From Leptodontidium sp. MPI-SDFR-AT-0119 (taxonomy: Eukaryota; Ascomycota; Leotiomycetes; Helotiales; Leptodontidiaceae), in assembly GCA_020726505.1 (NCBI GenBank), contig JAHLEZ010000015.1, positions 682,001 through 746,000 on the forward strand: a stretch of DNA of 64,000 nt, given 5' to 3'. The position numbers were made by a program, and so were the translations under genes. Positions within the stretch are counted from its first letter, which is position 1; each line of letters begins with the position of its first letter. The notes below the pieces were generated by a model. It saw only the letters and a program-made list of their open reading frames with translations, was not told the DNA's origin and made no database searches. This document shows, in pieces, positions 1-11,900 of the stretch.

Positions 1-3000
1 AGGAAAGAATGCCAGTGTGCGGCTCACATTCGACCACATCAACTGCTTATAGCCACGGCCATCCATATTCCATCGTCGATTCATCTGCCGGCACTTGATA
101 AGCTGGCACAGAAGATCTAATCCAACGGCCCGAATAGCGTTCAGAAAGAGCTACACTTCAACACACATCTTTGGTGGTGTGAAATCCGGGTCAGCGATGT
201 AGATTTGCCTATTGGATGAAGCACCACTACTGCATCCCATGAACCATTCACAGCGTGCTTAAGCCGAACCCTTACCCGGTTAGTAAGTTGTAATCCAAAT
301 TGAGAAAACCAGTCACTGCAAACCCTCATTCTATCAGCCTTTCCGGAAGCCATAGTAGGCAAGCAAGACCCATAACAACGACTACTGTATGGCTGCATGC
401 TGCACGTTGAACCGCACGCCTACATGCATAAGACCATTGATGCCCCACCGCGTGTTCCTTCGAACTTTCAATAATGAAAGTACGCAGATCCGGCGCAAAG
501 ATGTTGATTGGAGAGATGATGTACTCGGCCCTCCACTTTCGTATTCCCAAGACCGGAGGATACCTCCATTTAGTGATTGAGAACCAGTCAGCTCCCTGCT
601 TGAAAGCGGCCGCAATCCCACTCACAGCTGGGCAGCATGAGGATATATGGAGAAAGGCTAGAGGAAAGAATACCGAAGGCGCGCGGAATTTGACACCCAG
701 TGACAAGAAATATTCTGAAGACGCAAGAGCACCCAAAGTGCAGCCGCGCATGCAGGGACTGAGTACTAACAATAGCGAACCCATAAATTTCTTATCGTCA
801 CGACATCTAATCTCAGGTTCGGAAGTATTCCTCGGAGGATCGACTTGAATCCTGAGGATTCTCCAAAAAAAAAAAAAAGTCCCACCGAAGCTTGCAAAAT
901 GACTTGTGGAACGCGGTGCACAACTCAATGCTTATCTCTCTCTGACTGACTCTCTCCGAGCTCTGATCCTGCACGGTTGTGAGGGGTAAAAGCAAAGAAA
1001 CAAAACAGACCTTTTCGGGCAGAAACCTTTCCATAGGAGCACGGCTCCCTGTAGCACACGCGCCACGGGATGACGCTGCCGAGTGATGGAGCAATTCGGG
1101 ATCCTGTCCACAGAACCCGGACGAAACGTCAAAACAGAGTCTGATCTGAGCCGATCACTTCACCGCCTATAAGATGCGCACAAAACGACCTTCTTTGATG
1201 TTCTCCCAAGATGAAATCTGGTGGGGATGAGCCGCGAAGTGTTTCGAGTTGTCAAGCTTAGAACGAATGCGGCAGTCGATGGAACTGACAATTCGTTTTG
1301 AAAGATGTTTTGCCCTTTGAACCTGCATCCGGAAGATCTGGTCAAGGCACCAGTACTGTACCGGAGTTGAAAGTTAGGTTAGGGTGGCAGGATGTCCGAG
1401 TCCTAACGAAAATCCCCGAGCAGGATCAATGTAAGTTGGAGAAGGGCTGATCATCAGGTAGATCTTCATCACTTCGCATAAGAACGACATCATTTCTTAC
1501 ACGGCCCCCAGAGAGGAGGTATAGCCTTCTGCCAGCAACCTTGACGGGATGAAATCCTTCCAGCAGTGTTGTCCTATCAATGGGGTTGCGGGAGAGTGGT
1601 ACTTTCTAGAATAGATTGAGGGCATCTCAGGTGTAAGCCACGAACAATGGGATTCAGCCTTCAGACATGGCGCCAGGAAGAATGGCATTGTCTCTCGGGC
1701 TCTAACGGATGTAAATAAAGGGATCCTGCCTAACATAGAGATGCTGGACTCTCATAGGCCACAGTAGTGACCCAACTCGGAGAAATTGAGGAATTCTGTT
1801 GGCAAAGAATTCCTCCTGATCATCGGTTGACGACAGACGGTGGGTTTGTCGTCGACTCGTCGGCTTCCTGCTTGTCAGGATGCTGAGGGACGGCCAGCGT
1901 CAGAGATTGGTTCATAAGATTTTGCTGTGAGGCAAAGGAGTAAAAGAAGTGCAGATCGTACAACGGGCTGCCTTGTGGAGAAAAGCGGCGGAGGCGACAA
2001 CGGGAAAGGCGGTCGTTGATCTCTTGTCGTGAGACTCCAAGGCCTGGCGATGATGTCAGGGGAGGGATAGGCATGGCATGGGTTGAGGAGAGCGAAGATT
2101 AGAGAGATTTGGGGTGTCGCTGTATCAATCAATGCCAATCATGCCAGCAGTTTGTACGAAGTAATAAGGGGTTGGTGGCATGGCGAGAGGCACATCAATC
2201 ATAGTCGCAAACAGAGGGACACCGGAACAGTCTCTAGAGTAGTGCTGTAGTAGTGAAAGGAGCCAGAGAGCGCGCGACGTCGAGAGTTTGAGTGAGGCCT
2301 ATTGAGGCAGGAAGGAGAAGAGCTGAGCTGAGGAAGGGGAGATAAGCGAATGGCATCACGGCATCAAGCCTACAAGCCCTTTCCCTTGACTCTCCTGGGT
2401 CAGCGCCTCTTCAAGTCGTGCAGGGTGGTCACATGGCTCGCTGCAACTCAAAACGCCTCTTGAACTTTAATGACGACTGGGATGTTCCCATTCGCTGGGA
2501 ATGTGTAGCCTCTTCAAAAGCGTCATTTGCAATTTTGCTTGCCTCACACGATGTCGAGGAGCAAGGACATCCATGTTGATACAGTGTGCTGTTGAAGTGT
2601 AGGAAGAAGCTGGTGAGGATAGGTCGGGGCTGGAAGATAGTGTAGTAGGTAGGGTTGATTGCAATTGTACTAGATAACAAGCTACGATGGAGGATCGATA
2701 GGTGGGATTGATTGTACAGTGCTAGACAATAAGTAATCGTACTAGGTATGGATAGAGGACTGTACAAGTGCGGTAAGTACTCGAAGGTAGGTAGGGTAGC
2801 TGAAGAGCTGGCTAGCTCCTGATCACAGAGTAGCAAGCTTCAACCTTCGTCCAATATATATCAATATATTACAAAATCCTTCAGAGGGAGTTGTACCACC
2901 AGTCAAAACACCAGCCTTCCAGCCTTCCTTCAAGTGTCATACCAACCTTGCACCAAATTATATTACCAATTCATTCATACCCTTACCAACGAACCTTGAA

Positions 3001-4040
3001 TTTCAAAAAACTTAATACGACGACCGAGCCTTCGATCATCCATCTTCAAGCCCAAAGTCAACAGTCCAAAATTACGAGTAACAAGAAGAACCCCTCTTTC
3101 GTCGCTACACCTTCCACTCTGGGTCATACTTTACCTCCACCAACTACTGTAGGTAGGTAGGTGGGCGGGCAGAGGATAACAAACATCACCAGCAATGCTA
3201 CCATCAAAACTAGCCTAGCAAAACCCACGATATCCACAGACCTCTCTGCACTCTCCTCTATTATCCACCCACCCTCTTGGAGCTGCTATACACACAGGGA
3301 TCCGGCCTCCCGTCTCTGGATCGTCGGTCAACATCCCTTGGCCTTGGCTCTCTCCTCCACTCTAGCGGTCTGACTGCCTGCTACTTGGCTCCGTAAGGTA
3401 GGCAACTTCAGGGTCCACACACCCTGCCCTGCACGCTGGTACCCCCTGTCTCCTGCAGTCAGTCGCCTGCCACCACCTTTTGCCGTCCATCCACATCCCT
3501 CCACTTCTCCCAGCTGCAAAGCAGCCGCGGACAGGACTCTACCGCAAGCTGCACCTCCACACCACCACCACCACCACCACCACCACACCCCAATTGTCCA
3601 TCCCCGACAACTGACTTACAATTCCGCAATTGACTGCTTGATCCGAATTCACATTTTTCTTTTTCTGCCTGCTTCTGCACAGCAGACATTCGATGTGACC
3701 ACACTACATACCTAGGCACAGCCAAAAAAACAAAAAGACGAAAACGAAAGAGCCTCTTGTGCCCTTTGTCCTTGTCCCTCGAGAACAGTGCAACCACTTT
3801 GCAACCACACACTTCACAACCACACACACCGCATACTTCGAGAAGTCACGATATCTGCATTGCAGTACCAAGCATAGCACGACAGTACGGCAACGACCTT
3901 TTCCCTGCCCAGCAGTGGAGCAAACAATCGACTTTCTCCCTTCCCAGGAACGAAGAGCTACTTTTCGTTACACGGCACAGCACAACAGAAACACAACCTA
4001 CCTACCCCTCTCTACACAACCCACACAACACATATAAACC
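1..4040. other. No convincing gene; leader region towards the SCOC-like gene
   Basis: Open frames of up to 200 codons occur here (for example 326-928 on the minus strand and 474-848 on the plus strand). They overlap one another, have no recognisable domain and do not extend through plausible introns. An A homopolymer lies near 864-877. From about 2860 the plus strand becomes C/T/A-rich with CCA and ACC tracts, like a fungal transcript leader, and this continues to the start codon at 4041. I see no tRNA or transposon ends. A degenerate gene in 140-930 cannot be excluded. Confidence 0.5.
3557..3587. repeat. CCA trinucleotide microsatellite
   Basis: About nine uninterrupted CCA units sit in the presumed leader upstream of the SCOC-like gene. 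The tract creates long Trp/Gly or His runs in spurious open frames on both strands. Confidence 0.85.
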
Positions 4041-4625
4041 ATGGCCTCACTCACCCATCAAACCATAATGTCATCAGCCTCCTCATCGAGTTCGTCCGTG
4101 CACGAAGAAGGCGAAGGCGGAGGCGGCACACACCCACACCCGCAACCAGGAAGCACACAACCCAAACGACCCCGTCTCCACTCGCGCAAGTCGAGCGGTA
4201 CCATCATCGTGCCTCGAGAGCACCCGAGAGTCGAGCTGAAGGAGGGCGACGAGGTATTCGACGAGGACGATGCGCGGGCTATGAGTCCGAGGAGGAGTAG
4301 TCAGGACCTGGAGAAGATGAGTGAGGATGCGAAGGTGCAGTTGAATGAGTAGGTCACTCCACTTCCTCCTCAACACCTACCATAAATACACCTTATACCA
4401 GCCTAAAAACATACAAACACCCAGAAACACAAGCTAACACTCCCAAACAGACACGCCAAGATCCTCCAAAAGTCCCTCCTCGAGATCTTCAACCGCATCG
4501 AGGCTGTGAAGGAAGAGCACGACAAGCTAGACAGCAACAACAAGTTTCTGCAGAAGTACATCGGCGACCTGATGTCGACGTCGAAGATCACAGCCACGGG
4601 GGCCGCCGGCGGACGAAAGAAGTGA
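4041..4625 (+). CDS. SCOC/Slo1-like short coiled-coil protein
   Basis: Two exons, 4041-4348 and 4451-4625, separated by a 102-nt intron (GTAGGT...ACAG), give 160 residues. The first 100 residues are Ser/Gly/His-rich and probably disordered, with acidic and basic patches. Exon 2 carries the family core: a short parallel coiled coil containing KSLLEIFNRIEAVKEEH and NNKFLQKYIGDLMS, ending in a basic tail. This segment is characteristic of SCOC (human) and Slo1 (yeast), small Golgi-associated proteins that bind Arl1/Arl3-type GTPases; in animals SCOC also links to autophagy through FEZ1 and UVRAG. A Golgi or endosomal role is inferred from the family. The ATG follows an ACC context and is the first good start after the leader. 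The coiled-coil core is absent if the intron is not removed, because the unspliced frame stops at 4350-4352. Confidence 0.9.
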
Positions 4626-5316
4626 GAGCGCTGAATCGAAAATGATCCCACCGAATCTCTCCCACGCCGACTTTTGGAACCGACTGAATTTGATCACGGT
4701 TACCTTTTAGCGATGCTGTTGGCGCGCGCGCGCGCGCGAGAGAGAGTGAGAGAGAGTGAGTGAGAAGTTCAAAGAAAAATCCTAATTGTACAAAAAAGCA
4801 TGAGGGCACGACGGGATGAGAGACAGACAGGGGAGTCGTTGGGTATGGCGGGTGGATGGTTTATATTGAAAGAAAGCAAAGGCATTGCAGTGGCGTACTG
4901 TTCACATGATGATTTTTATGGGAGGGGGTTTAACGGTACAAAGGCTCATTGGGTTTTGGATTTTAAAGGCATACAGCGTCGGCGTCTTTTATATCAGTTT
5001 CTCATCATACCCGCTCGATGCATACAGCCCAACATCAAGACACAAAGGTGGAACGGCAATCATTATGGGCACGCCCGTTACAGGAGGATATCACAGCTGT
5101 CAGCGAGGGTTGTACAATACATATTTAATGATAGCACTTTATGAACATGACCTCTCTCCGATGAGGTGGAGAGTAACCGTGACGACTCGACAAATCTTAG
5201 TGCTCAGTACCGAATACTCCGTAAGGTGACCCCAAACAAACTACGACGTTCTACCAATCGCATATCAGATGATAACCGTTTGGGAAAGAAAAGCAGGTAA
5301 TGCTGACAGCAAAAAC
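4626..5316. other. Convergent 3' intergenic region
   Basis: This stretch separates the 3' ends of the SCOC-like gene (+) and the unknown gene (-). It holds a GC then GA/GT dinucleotide tract at about 4722-4765 and otherwise no supported gene. The small open frames at 4800-5229 show no recognisable protein. Confidence 0.7.
4722..4765. repeat. (GC)n/(GA)n dinucleotide tract
   Basis: An alternating GC run passes directly into GA and GAGT repeats just downstream of the SCOC-like stop codon. It is simple-sequence DNA in the presumed 3' UTR. Confidence 0.85.
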
Positions 5317-7242
5317 TCAGACATTCTCAATTCCACCCAGGACAACTCTCTCCTTCTCTTTGCCGTCCGTTCTTGTGCTGGCTTGAGACGCCTTTCTAAT
5401 AGAAGGCGAAGACCTTGGCTCATCCTCATCATCGATGACCTTAGCTGCTGCTGGAGTCACCACTCGCTGTCTCTTGGTGCCACTGTTCGTTGTAGTAAAT
5501 GGCTGGCTGGCTCGACGAGCAGGGTGCTCGTTATTTGCAGGAGTCGATCCGATTATTCCAGCTTGGTTGCCAATCGAGGCTGATAGCTGATTGGCCTTAC
5601 GAGTAGAATCCTCATGGCTAACGGTATTTGTCTCTACGCTTTCGAGAGGATTGATCACATTGGCAAGGGGTATGCTGACTTTCCGAGTAGCGTTTTCATT
5701 GCCAACCGGGTTGATGTTGATAGTTACCAGGGGCGAATCCTGGATGTTCTCCTTTCTGCTCTTGACATTGCTGAAGCCTGACGATTTCAAGGAAGTGGAA
5801 GGTTTGGGCTTCTGCTGCTCTTCTGCTTTCACTGCATCAAGAAGAGCCGTTAGCCAACGAGCAAAACCTCGTGAAAGAACCTGAACTCACCAGGACCGTC
5901 GATGGACATCTTGGAAGAGGCTCTCCGTGATGCAGCACTGAGGCCAGCCATGTTACCGACAAGACCATTATCGGGTGTGTTAGCTGGCGCAACTGGGCCA
6001 GCAGCAGCTGGCATCAGAGCTTCACAAAGAGATTCATAGGCTCCAGGCATTTGGATAGACTCGAACTGGCGACCAGTTTTCTCAAATTGCATAGGATCTG
6101 AGACCTGACGACTGTTGCTCGAGCGGGTATTGGAGCTTGAATAGTCTGGCATCGAGGTATCTGTCGTGGAAGTATGTCGCCAGCCGCTAAACGCCGGGTT
6201 GTTGGTGTGGTCAGTGATGAAAGGATCGTAAGCAGGCTGTCGAGGGAAGAGTGGTGGTGGTGGCGGCATTGAACCGCCTGGGTTTGGGAAAGTTGATCTG
6301 CTTGACTGTCTGTGACGGGGAGAGTGGCTATGAACTTCGATTCCGTCAGACCCCTGTCGAGGAGAGAACTGTTGCGCAAAGTATGGACCGACAATAGGTA
6401 CTTGACGCCACATTGCAGCATTTGGCCAGGCGATGGATGAAGCTTCAAGAACGTCTGCGTGATGGCTTTGGTTAGACGGTGACAGCGGCCACAGAGATAC
6501 GAGGACCGCTTACCAAGTGGAGCGTGTTGGAAAGAGAAAGAAACAATATTTTTGATGCGATCAAAAGGATAAGTCTGTTGTTCCCGAGAGAAGCCTTCGG
6601 AGATGACAACTTTGATCCGGCCTAGGTCGTCTCCTGCATTCCAATAGCTCTGGGACAGCAATTCTTTGTGGAAGGCGGGGAATCTCATCTTCTCAAACTC
6701 GCCATGTTTATCAAGATCTATGAGCATTAGCGAACTCACAGCTCACGGAGCAGGAACCGCAGGATCTGGAACTTACCGACGCTGAGGTCAATGATAGCTG
6801 GCCATGGTCCGCTTCGGTCGAACCATTTGGAACTATGTCATCAGCAGGCGTAAACATACTCGTGGAAACTTGAGCTTACCCAGCAAGTCTGCCATCGATG
6901 AACAGTCGAGCTTCAAACATGACAACATCGGATGACTTCTTCAGACTCTGACAATAACGACTGACCTCGGGATTCTGCCAGCAATGAACAGAGACGCGAA
7001 AGGCAGCTCCAGCAGGTAGACCTGGAATGAAGGATGTGACGGTTGGAAGTAGGAGAGGGCTCAACTGCAAGTTATGTGATTCTGCTTGAGCATCAGTTCG
7101 TGACATTCAACCAATGCAACAGAGAGATGGCGCTCGCATGCTTACCCGGATCTTGTATGACCTGACAACTGGTTTTGAACTCCTGCAAAGGGACCTTGTG
7201 CTGGTCTGGGAATAGGAGAACGTCCCAATTTTGGTAACGCAT
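5317..7242 (-). CDS. Conserved fungal protein of unknown function (MRYQNWDVLLFP N-terminus)
   Basis: Six exons on the minus strand: 7242-7146, 7081-6880, 6832-6777, 6717-6514, 6454-5891 and 5831-5317. All phases match and give 545 residues. The start is at 7242 rather than the in-frame ATG at 7106: the upstream exon begins MRYQNWDVLLFPDQHKVP, ends in a GTAAGC donor, and joins after DP to ESHNLQL. I recall this opening as typical of a family of uncharacterised ascomycete proteins. The first 185 residues look globular and conserved (FIPGLPAGAAFRVSVHCW, then RIKVVISEGF). The remainder is Ser/Pro/Asn-rich and probably disordered, with a poly-Pro run and repeated RKVS, RKAN, RRAS and RKAS sites that resemble basophilic-kinase targets. 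Introns are 45-64 nt. I assign no function. It lies tail to tail with the SCOC-like gene. Confidence 0.85.
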
Positions 7243-7914
7243 TTTGAATGAATGCAAAGTTTGTGATGCCCGCGGTAAGCAAGTGCTCTTGATGCCGTAG
7301 CAAGGCTGAAAGACAATTGTCGATCAGGGACTGGCAATGTGAGGTTGAGAGGAGAAGAAAGGATGAGAAGTTGCAATTGCAAGGAAGAAGAGCTTGTGCA
7401 AAGTAGGCAGGATGTGGAAGTCACGTTGCAGAAGCACTCGTGGAAGGAGGCGATGAAAGCTCCGCAAGAGGAACCCCCCAATGCTCTTGAAATGCGTAGA
7501 GAAGGAGCTACCTCTACTTGTTAACCGATGAAGACGAACGGAGTTAAGGCTATGAGATGTCGGATTTCTCAGTAGAGAGGTGTACATCACATATGTTACT
7601 GGTCATAAGATGGTCGATACGAAAAATGGCAATGGACTCTTTCCAGGGGATATCGTGTTGTGACGAGATCCAGGTGTTTCGGCGAAATTAAACCAACCCA
7701 AAATACAGATACTGAGCTCAAAAGTTGGCGTTGAGAAATATCCTTACAATTGCTGGTCAACCATGCTAGGTTGAGTAGCATCACCAAGATGAACTTATTG
7801 CCAGTCAGTACCTTGACGACATCAGGTGATGTAGCGTCCCAAGGAAGTGATTTAACTTTCGACTGCTTCGCAACTCTCTACCAGTTCATATGTACAAAGT
7901 GACTATTCTGCGGT
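7243..7914. other. Intergenic region upstream of the unknown minus-strand gene
   Basis: This is the promoter side of the 5317-7242 gene and the 3' flank of the NDUFB8 gene. The open frames at 7107-7590 on the minus strand overlap the true first exon in other frames and contain no recognisable domain. Nothing else is supported here. Confidence 0.65.
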
Positions 7915-8554
7915 TTACTCATCACCTGGAGCCCTTGCCTAGATGTAAGTTAGTAGATGAACACAAATCATGTCTCTCCGCATAACATACCCTGACTGCA
8001 TTTGGACCTCCCAATTCCCGTTCAAGACCGCCTTCAAATTCCCTCGGTGCCGACTGCTTATCAGGGTATGACATTCCAACCACAGTACAGAGTCCAAGAA
8101 CGGCTGCAATGAAACAGCCAATCTGGAACAAACCCTTTCCTGGCTTGGTGTGTGTGTACTCCTCCGGCGAAAACATTCCTAGGATATCATTGTCTTCGTG
8201 AACTGGTTCTCCATAGTTTCGACGCTCCTGCTTATCCCACCAATCTGCATGCGGATCACGAAATTGTCGTTTGACTGGTGGTGGGTTCATGTATCCGCCG
8301 TTCTGTCAAGGGAGTTAGCTAGATGCGAGGCGGTTCTGTCGGGGAAGCTGACCATCCCAGGATCCTCAACTTCAGTCTGCAGGTACACCATTAGCTACAA
8401 ATCCATTACCACGGACTAAGTATACGGTACTGACCATTCTAGGATATTCTGGTCCAGCTTGCGCAACCCCTCGTTGTTGATTGACGGCTGCTCGTCGAAC
8501 AATAGGGATGGCATTTCGCAGCGGTCGTGCCGTCGCAATTCGCCGGGAAAGCAT
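7915..8554 (-). CDS. NDUFB8: NADH:ubiquinone oxidoreductase subunit NDUFB8 (ASHI)
   Basis: Four coding exons: 8554-8435, 8376-8353 (only 24 nt), 8302-7991 and 7938-7915 (24 nt). They give 159 residues in continuous frame. The N-terminus (MLSRRIATARPLRNAIPIVR) is Arg-rich, amphipathic and without acidic residues, as in a mitochondrial presequence. It is followed by the family block EYPRM, DPGMNGGYMNPP, RQFRDPHADWWDKQERRNYGEP, then one membrane helix around FQIGCFIAAVLGLCTVVGM and an acidic C-terminal tail facing the intermembrane space. NDUFB8 is an accessory subunit of the distal membrane arm of complex I and has no catalytic residues. The length is normal for fungal homologues. Three introns of 50-58 nt flank the tiny exons, so gene finders may drop exon 2. 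The gene is divergent from SWR1. Confidence 0.93.
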
Positions 8555-8961
8555 CTGAAGATAGTGTCAGTATAGGCAGACCAATGACTTACGGTGTTTG
8601 AAGCTTCATACCGTGATGTTTGTAGTCGCAATGGGTAGATTCAGTTGTGCCTCTCTCCTCAGTCGAGCTCACCTGGAGTTGAGGTCCAAGCCAAGTCGCG
8701 CTAATTTTTCGCTTATTTCTGTATGGGTTGCCGTATCGATCGCTCCTCCGCTCCGTGGCAATTCAAATTTCTGTTGATTACCCCCAAACCCTCAAGTTCG
8801 CCCTTTTTCTTCAACGGAGGCTGCAAATGAGCTCTGGGCATGCCAAAACTTCAAATTTGGAATCTGGTGTAGACTGCGCGTCTTCCGAAGTAATTTTCGT
8901 CTCCTCAGATGTCATATTCATGAAGTTCACGGTAGTGCCTTGCCCCCTCTTCTAAGAAGTC
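8555..8961. promoter_or_regulatory. Shared divergent promoter NDUFB8 / SWR1
   Basis: The 407-bp gap between two divergent start codons must hold both promoters. I see no clear TATA box and no open frame of note. That the two genes share control is inferred from the arrangement only. Confidence 0.5.
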
Positions 8962-11900
8962 ATGACACAGACCGCGTCGCCTGCGCAAGAGGAACAAAGA
9001 ATACATGGTATGCGCATAATCACTCGACGCGACAGGCGCAACATAGCTAACCAGTCCGATTATTAGATCCCCCTACGAACAGCGATGACCCCCCGCAAGT
9101 GAATGGCCAGCAAGACGAGACTGGGGAGGATGGAGAACCCCCCAGCAAAAGGCGTCGAGTCATCGAGACTACACCGAATTCCAAGCCGAAACCCAAGGAC
9201 AAACTTCCATCCCCGCCATGGAAGGAAATCAAAGCAGAAGGTCTATCCTCATTTACACAAGACGGGAAAAGGAAGTCTGGCAGGACAAATCATGTACCTC
9301 TCGAGCTGCAACCACCTTCCGACAAAAGGCAGACACGAGGCGCTGTTCAGAAGGAATACTCGAAAGGCAAACATGGAATCGCGAACGGACATACCCCATC
9401 GTTTCAGGCACGGGATGCACTCTCTACGTCAGTAAACGGAACAAAGAGACCTGGATCTGCTAGCACACCTGCCTCTCAACATCCTCCGAAGTCCCCCGCG
9501 AAACCTACATCACCTAAGAGATCTCATCGCAAGTCTATGCCTAGCGAACAAGCAGCAACCCCGGTACGCTCACACAAGAAGTCCTCGACGCCGAAAAACC
9601 CACAGTCTGCTCCAGCACAAGCTCGTGCGTCTAAAGGCCGCCGGTCAGGGAGGGTTGTTGAGATATCAGGCGATGAAGGAACCCCTCGACCACAACCTAT
9701 AAAGGCTGATGACCACCCGGTTCCCAGTCCGAAGAATATTCTTTCACGAATCAAATTCCGAGTCAAGTCTGCCACTCTTCCTTTAACACACCCTGGACTT
9801 GTTCTGCCTCGCGCTCGGCAATATGATACCCTCAAGGAGTACTTCGATCATGGATCGCACATACGCGTTGAGGACGGTGGACTTTATGATGCAGAGGAGC
9901 CATCTGAGTACAGCCAGGATCAAATAATCAAAGATACGGAGGTCATACTGCGCGCAGAGGAGGCTGTCAAACCTGGTGGGATTTTGAGTGTGGAGAGATG
10001 TTCGGCCTATCAGCCAGAGGCCACGGATCTGCTTCCCCGGCAGTATTCTCATACGGATCATATGGTCAGAGCTGCGTTTGAGTTCAGGAGACTCATGTTG
10101 ATCGAACAGAAGAAGCACCGGGCATCCGCCAAACGAGTTGCAGAGGCTTGTGTGGCTGAATGGCATAGGAGGCAACCAAAGACCCAGGCTCAAATCGAAG
10201 CAGAGAACGAAGAAGCTCGAAAGGCCCAATACAAGAAATTTGTAACGAAGACTCTGGACATTATGTTCGAGAATGTGAGAGTTGAAGTGAATCGCCGGCG
10301 GTTACTGGAATGGGACGCACAGGAACAAGCTCGAGTGAGAAAGGCTCTCAGCCAAGCCGTGGACATATCAACGCAAAAGCTACAAGCTCGACAATCGCAA
10401 ATGGATTCTGGTATGGCTACTGACGAGGAAGAGACTGATATCTCGGACGCAACAGACAATGAAGCTGGTTCTCACGATGAACTAGAGGAAGACCGGGAGA
10501 GCAATATGTCAGAGTCGGAGTCTGAGCCTGATGAAGAAGACCAAGCACGAGTAGACTTAGCAGACGATGAGCATCTGACAGTTGAGCAACTTCGAGAAAA
10601 ATATGCTGCTCTTCCTAACCCGGATCCCGAGCCAATGGATGAAGAGATGGCTGATGTTGACGATGACCAGCCTGGCGGCCTAGAACGCGCCTCGCAGCCG
10701 GAACCGAGTGTTGATTTGGATGAAAATTTTGACGACAGTGATGAGTCGGTTGACATGGATGATGATATGGGATCCAGTGACGAGGACCGCGACAGCGACG
10801 ACGAAGAGGATGATTCCGCTAGTGACGATGAAGAAGATGAGGACATGGGGGAATCTTCACTTCTCGGGTTTTTTGCTCCTTCGGAATTGAAGGCGGTAGA
10901 GCTCGGTGCAGTTGGACCTGAAGCAGATTCAGTCGCTGCTGACGCTGCTGGCATGGCAGAGGTCCCTGCTACAGAGGAGGCTACCGATGGCAAAGGCGAG
11001 GTATCACTTGTACCAGATGCCATTGAAACAGAGTATTCCAATTCTGCTGATAGCAACAATGCCGAAGTACAGGAACCAGGGTTGACAAATCCAAGCGAGT
11101 TACCAACCGAATCTGACGAGCTACCTGCACATTCGGGGGACCGTCCAAATCCTCCGAAACAAATTTCATCAGAACATCTCCCTACCAGTCCAGACCGTAG
11201 CAGTCAGCCCACCCCAAGAACAACCGAAACACGCCCCTCAGATACCGATTCTGCATCGTCTGTCGAACTTCACCAAAGTCGTCAGGTCACTCGAAGTCTT
11301 ACACCGCAACCTGGCAATCAGTTGAAGACCAAAGTCCCATTCCTACTCAGGGGAACTCTCCGAGAATATCAACATTATGGTCTAGACTGGCTCGCAGGCT
11401 TATATGCAAACAACACAAACGGAATCCTTGCAGATGAAATGGGCTTGGGCAAGACCATTCAAACGATTGCCCTGTTGGCTCACCTTGCTTGTGAACATGA
11501 AGTATGGGGACCGCATCTCGTTATAGTGCCGACGAGTGTAATGTTGAATTGGGAAATGGAGTTCAAGAAGTGGTGCCCCGGATTCAAGATTCTGACGTAC
11601 TATGGATCACAGGAGGAGCGCAAGAGGAAGCGGCTGGGTTGGAAAACCGACGATGCCTGGAACGTGATCATTACTTCTTACCAGCTTGTTATTCAGGACC
11701 AACAAGTCTTCAAGCGTCGCCGATGGCACTACATGATTCTCGATGAGGCTCACAATATCAAGAACTTCAATTCGCAAAGATGGCAAGTCATGTTGAACTT
11801 CAACACTAGAGCACGGCTTCTTATCACTGGTACTCCTCTTCAAAACAACCTAACCGAGCTATGGTCCTTGCTGTACTTTTTGATGCCTTCGGATGGGACA

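Noticed and set aside
326..928. 200-codon minus-strand open frame near the window start
   Set aside because: It overlaps a 124-codon plus-strand frame, contains a Phe run from an A homopolymer, and no domain or intron structure supports it.
3328..3827. Trp/Gly/Cys-rich minus-strand frames
   Set aside because: They arise from the CCA microsatellite in the presumed leader of the SCOC-like gene.
10472..11059. 195-codon Ser-rich open frame on the minus strand
   Set aside because: It is the complement of the acidic Asp/Glu/Ser stretches of SWR1, which give Ser-rich translations on the other strand.
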